Shown piece by piece: positions 29,144 through 29,973 of a stretch of DNA of 29,973 nucleotides (position 1 is the first letter of the stretch; each line of letters starts with the position of its first letter). The DNA lies in contig CAAFVA010000047.1 in the NCBI GenBank assembly GCA_900766325.1, forward strand, positions 1 through 29,973. The letters are read 5' to 3'. The notes beneath the pieces are model-generated. The model was not told where the DNA came from, made no database searches, and worked only from the letters and a program-made list of their open reading frames with translations. The position numbers and the translations under genes were made by a program. Source of the DNA: Bacilli bacterium. Its GTDB lineage: Bacteria; Bacillota_I; Bacilli_A; RF39; UBA660.

Positions 29144-29973
29144 TTTTTATCAACTCCTTCTTTCAAAACTAAGGTAATAAAACCAATTAACATACCTAAA
29201 AAGTAAGTAACGAACCGCCATAATAGCATTGCGCTTGACAAAACCGATGAGGATAAAGAAAAGCCACTGAAAAACCTAATAAAACCATATTCAATTCCAC
29301 CGGTTGCACCAGGTATTGGAATAAAGTTACCTATTAACATAACAAACGAAGTTACAACAATTGATGATAATATTGTAACAGAATCACTTCCTAAAGACTT
29401 AAAAATGATAAAAGGAATAGAATATAACAAAACAAGGTTAATGACGTTTGATAAGATGGATATAAAAAGATTTTTCTTATCTTTTTTTAATTCACTACCA
29501 CCTTCATAAAAATGTTCTAATCCAAGCATTATTTTGTGTTTAGAAATCTTCAGCTTTTTAACAAATTTAAACCTAAGCGTAAAATCTAACAACTTATTTA
29601 TAATTTTTAAAGACGTATCCTTTGCCATTGTTATAATAAACAAAAACATTAAAACCACAACGTTGATGGTAAAACCAATAATAATTAAAAACGTTGTATA
29701 GGTATTTTCCGGGATAAGACCAAACTTGTGGTTAGCTAATATGGCCACTAATCCCATTAAGATAAGGGTAATTTGAAACGAAATAAAATCCTTTATCATG
29801 GCGTTACTAGACTCGCTTATTCTAAGACCATCTTTTCTTAACAAATAAACCTGAAATGGTTGTCCACCAGATTGAAACGGGGTGATGCCATTAAGAAACT
29901 GCCCCATCAAAGTTAACTCAAAAGTTTTTTTAAATGAATAATTTTTTTTATGTTCTTTAATAAACACGTGTAA
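29134..29973 (-). CDS. Lysylphosphatidylglycerol synthase TM region / UPF0104 family flippase-like protein (5' end cut)
   Basis: The frame is open to the window end, so the N-terminus (probably 40-60 residues) is missing; the first possible start in view, a GTG at 29967, is probably internal. Of the visible 279 residues, most form membrane helices. NGITPFQSGGQPFQVYLLRK is the hallmark of the UPF0104/MprF N-terminal family, and NFIPIPGATGGIEYGF is the second conserved segment. Such domains flip or help synthesise modified lipids and often stand next to lipid glycosyltransferases, as here. There is no C-terminal lysyl-transferase domain, so this is a stand-alone flippase-like protein. Lipid substrate unknown. 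Confidence 0.85.
   Translation of the reverse strand, partial: LHVFIKEHKKNYSFKKTFELTLMGQFLNGITPFQSGGQPFQVYLLRKDGLRISESSNAMIKDFISFQITLILMGLVAILANHKFGLIPENTYTTFLIIIGFTINVVVLMFLFIITMAKDTSLKIINKLLDFTLRFKFVKKLKISKHKIMLGLEHFYEGGSELKKDKKNLFISILSNVINLVLLYSIPFIIFKSLGSDSVTILSSIVVTSFVMLIGNFIPIPGATGGIEYGFIRFFSGFSLSSSVLSSAMLLWRFVTYFLGMLIGFITLVLKEGVDKKCE

Noticed and set aside
1..29973. tRNA, rRNA, insertion sequence, transposase, CRISPR or replication origin
   Set aside because: None was seen on either strand; gaps between genes are short and explained by promoters and terminators.

Overview
The window is AT-rich, densely coded DNA from a Bacillota relative of the Bacilli / Erysipelotrichia / Mollicutes-like gut lineages. 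Evidence for this: strong AGGAGG ribosome sites, TATAAT-type promoters, a Gram-positive S10-spc-alpha order (adk-map-infA-rpmJ-rpsM-rpsK-rpoA-rplQ), class B sortase, ECF transporter core, a processive-type GT4 lipid glucosyltransferase, and a genuine Spo0A. Spo0A implies a sporulating or sporulation-descended organism. TGG supplies Trp and no family-length gene is interrupted by TGA, so the standard bacterial code applies. The exact taxon cannot be named from the sequence alone.

Almost everything is on the minus strand, so transcription runs right to left. From the right end: a three-gene unit (UPF0104 flippase-like membrane protein cut by the window end, GT4 glycosyltransferase, divergent triosephosphate isomerase) with overlapping genes; a 134-residue protein of unknown function; spo0A with a perfect 0A box in its promoter region; a Bax-inhibitor-1-type membrane protein; then a 420-base non-coding stretch holding two or three hairpins, a strong promoter and a structured 130-base leader; then the 29-gene ribosomal operon rpsJ to rplQ (24637 down to 10593). 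That operon is complete except that rpmD (L30) is absent between rpsE and rplO.

Left of the ribosomal operon comes an accessory stretch: a secreted leucine-rich-repeat protein with a C-terminal NPNTV sorting signal, a convergent class B sortase on the plus strand that is its probable anchor enzyme, and a two-gene unit with a short-chain dehydrogenase and a type IV prepilin-like protein. Next is ecfA1-ecfA2-ecfT-truA, four genes that overlap and look translationally coupled; in many Bacillota this group directly follows rplQ, here it is about 3.5 kb away. A small plus-strand DUF378 membrane protein converges on truA. The left end holds three separately promoted envelope genes (LolA/YdcC-like lipoprotein, membrane-anchored thioredoxin-fold-like protein, CtpA-type PDZ protease) and the 5' part of ntdP.

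The most interesting points are the sortase/LRR pair, the structured S10 leader, substitutions at normally invariant nucleotide-binding positions in EcfA1 and Adk, the shortened loop 6 of the isomerase, and the Spo0A locus without a visible spoIVB. No tRNA, rRNA, CRISPR, insertion sequence or origin is visible.
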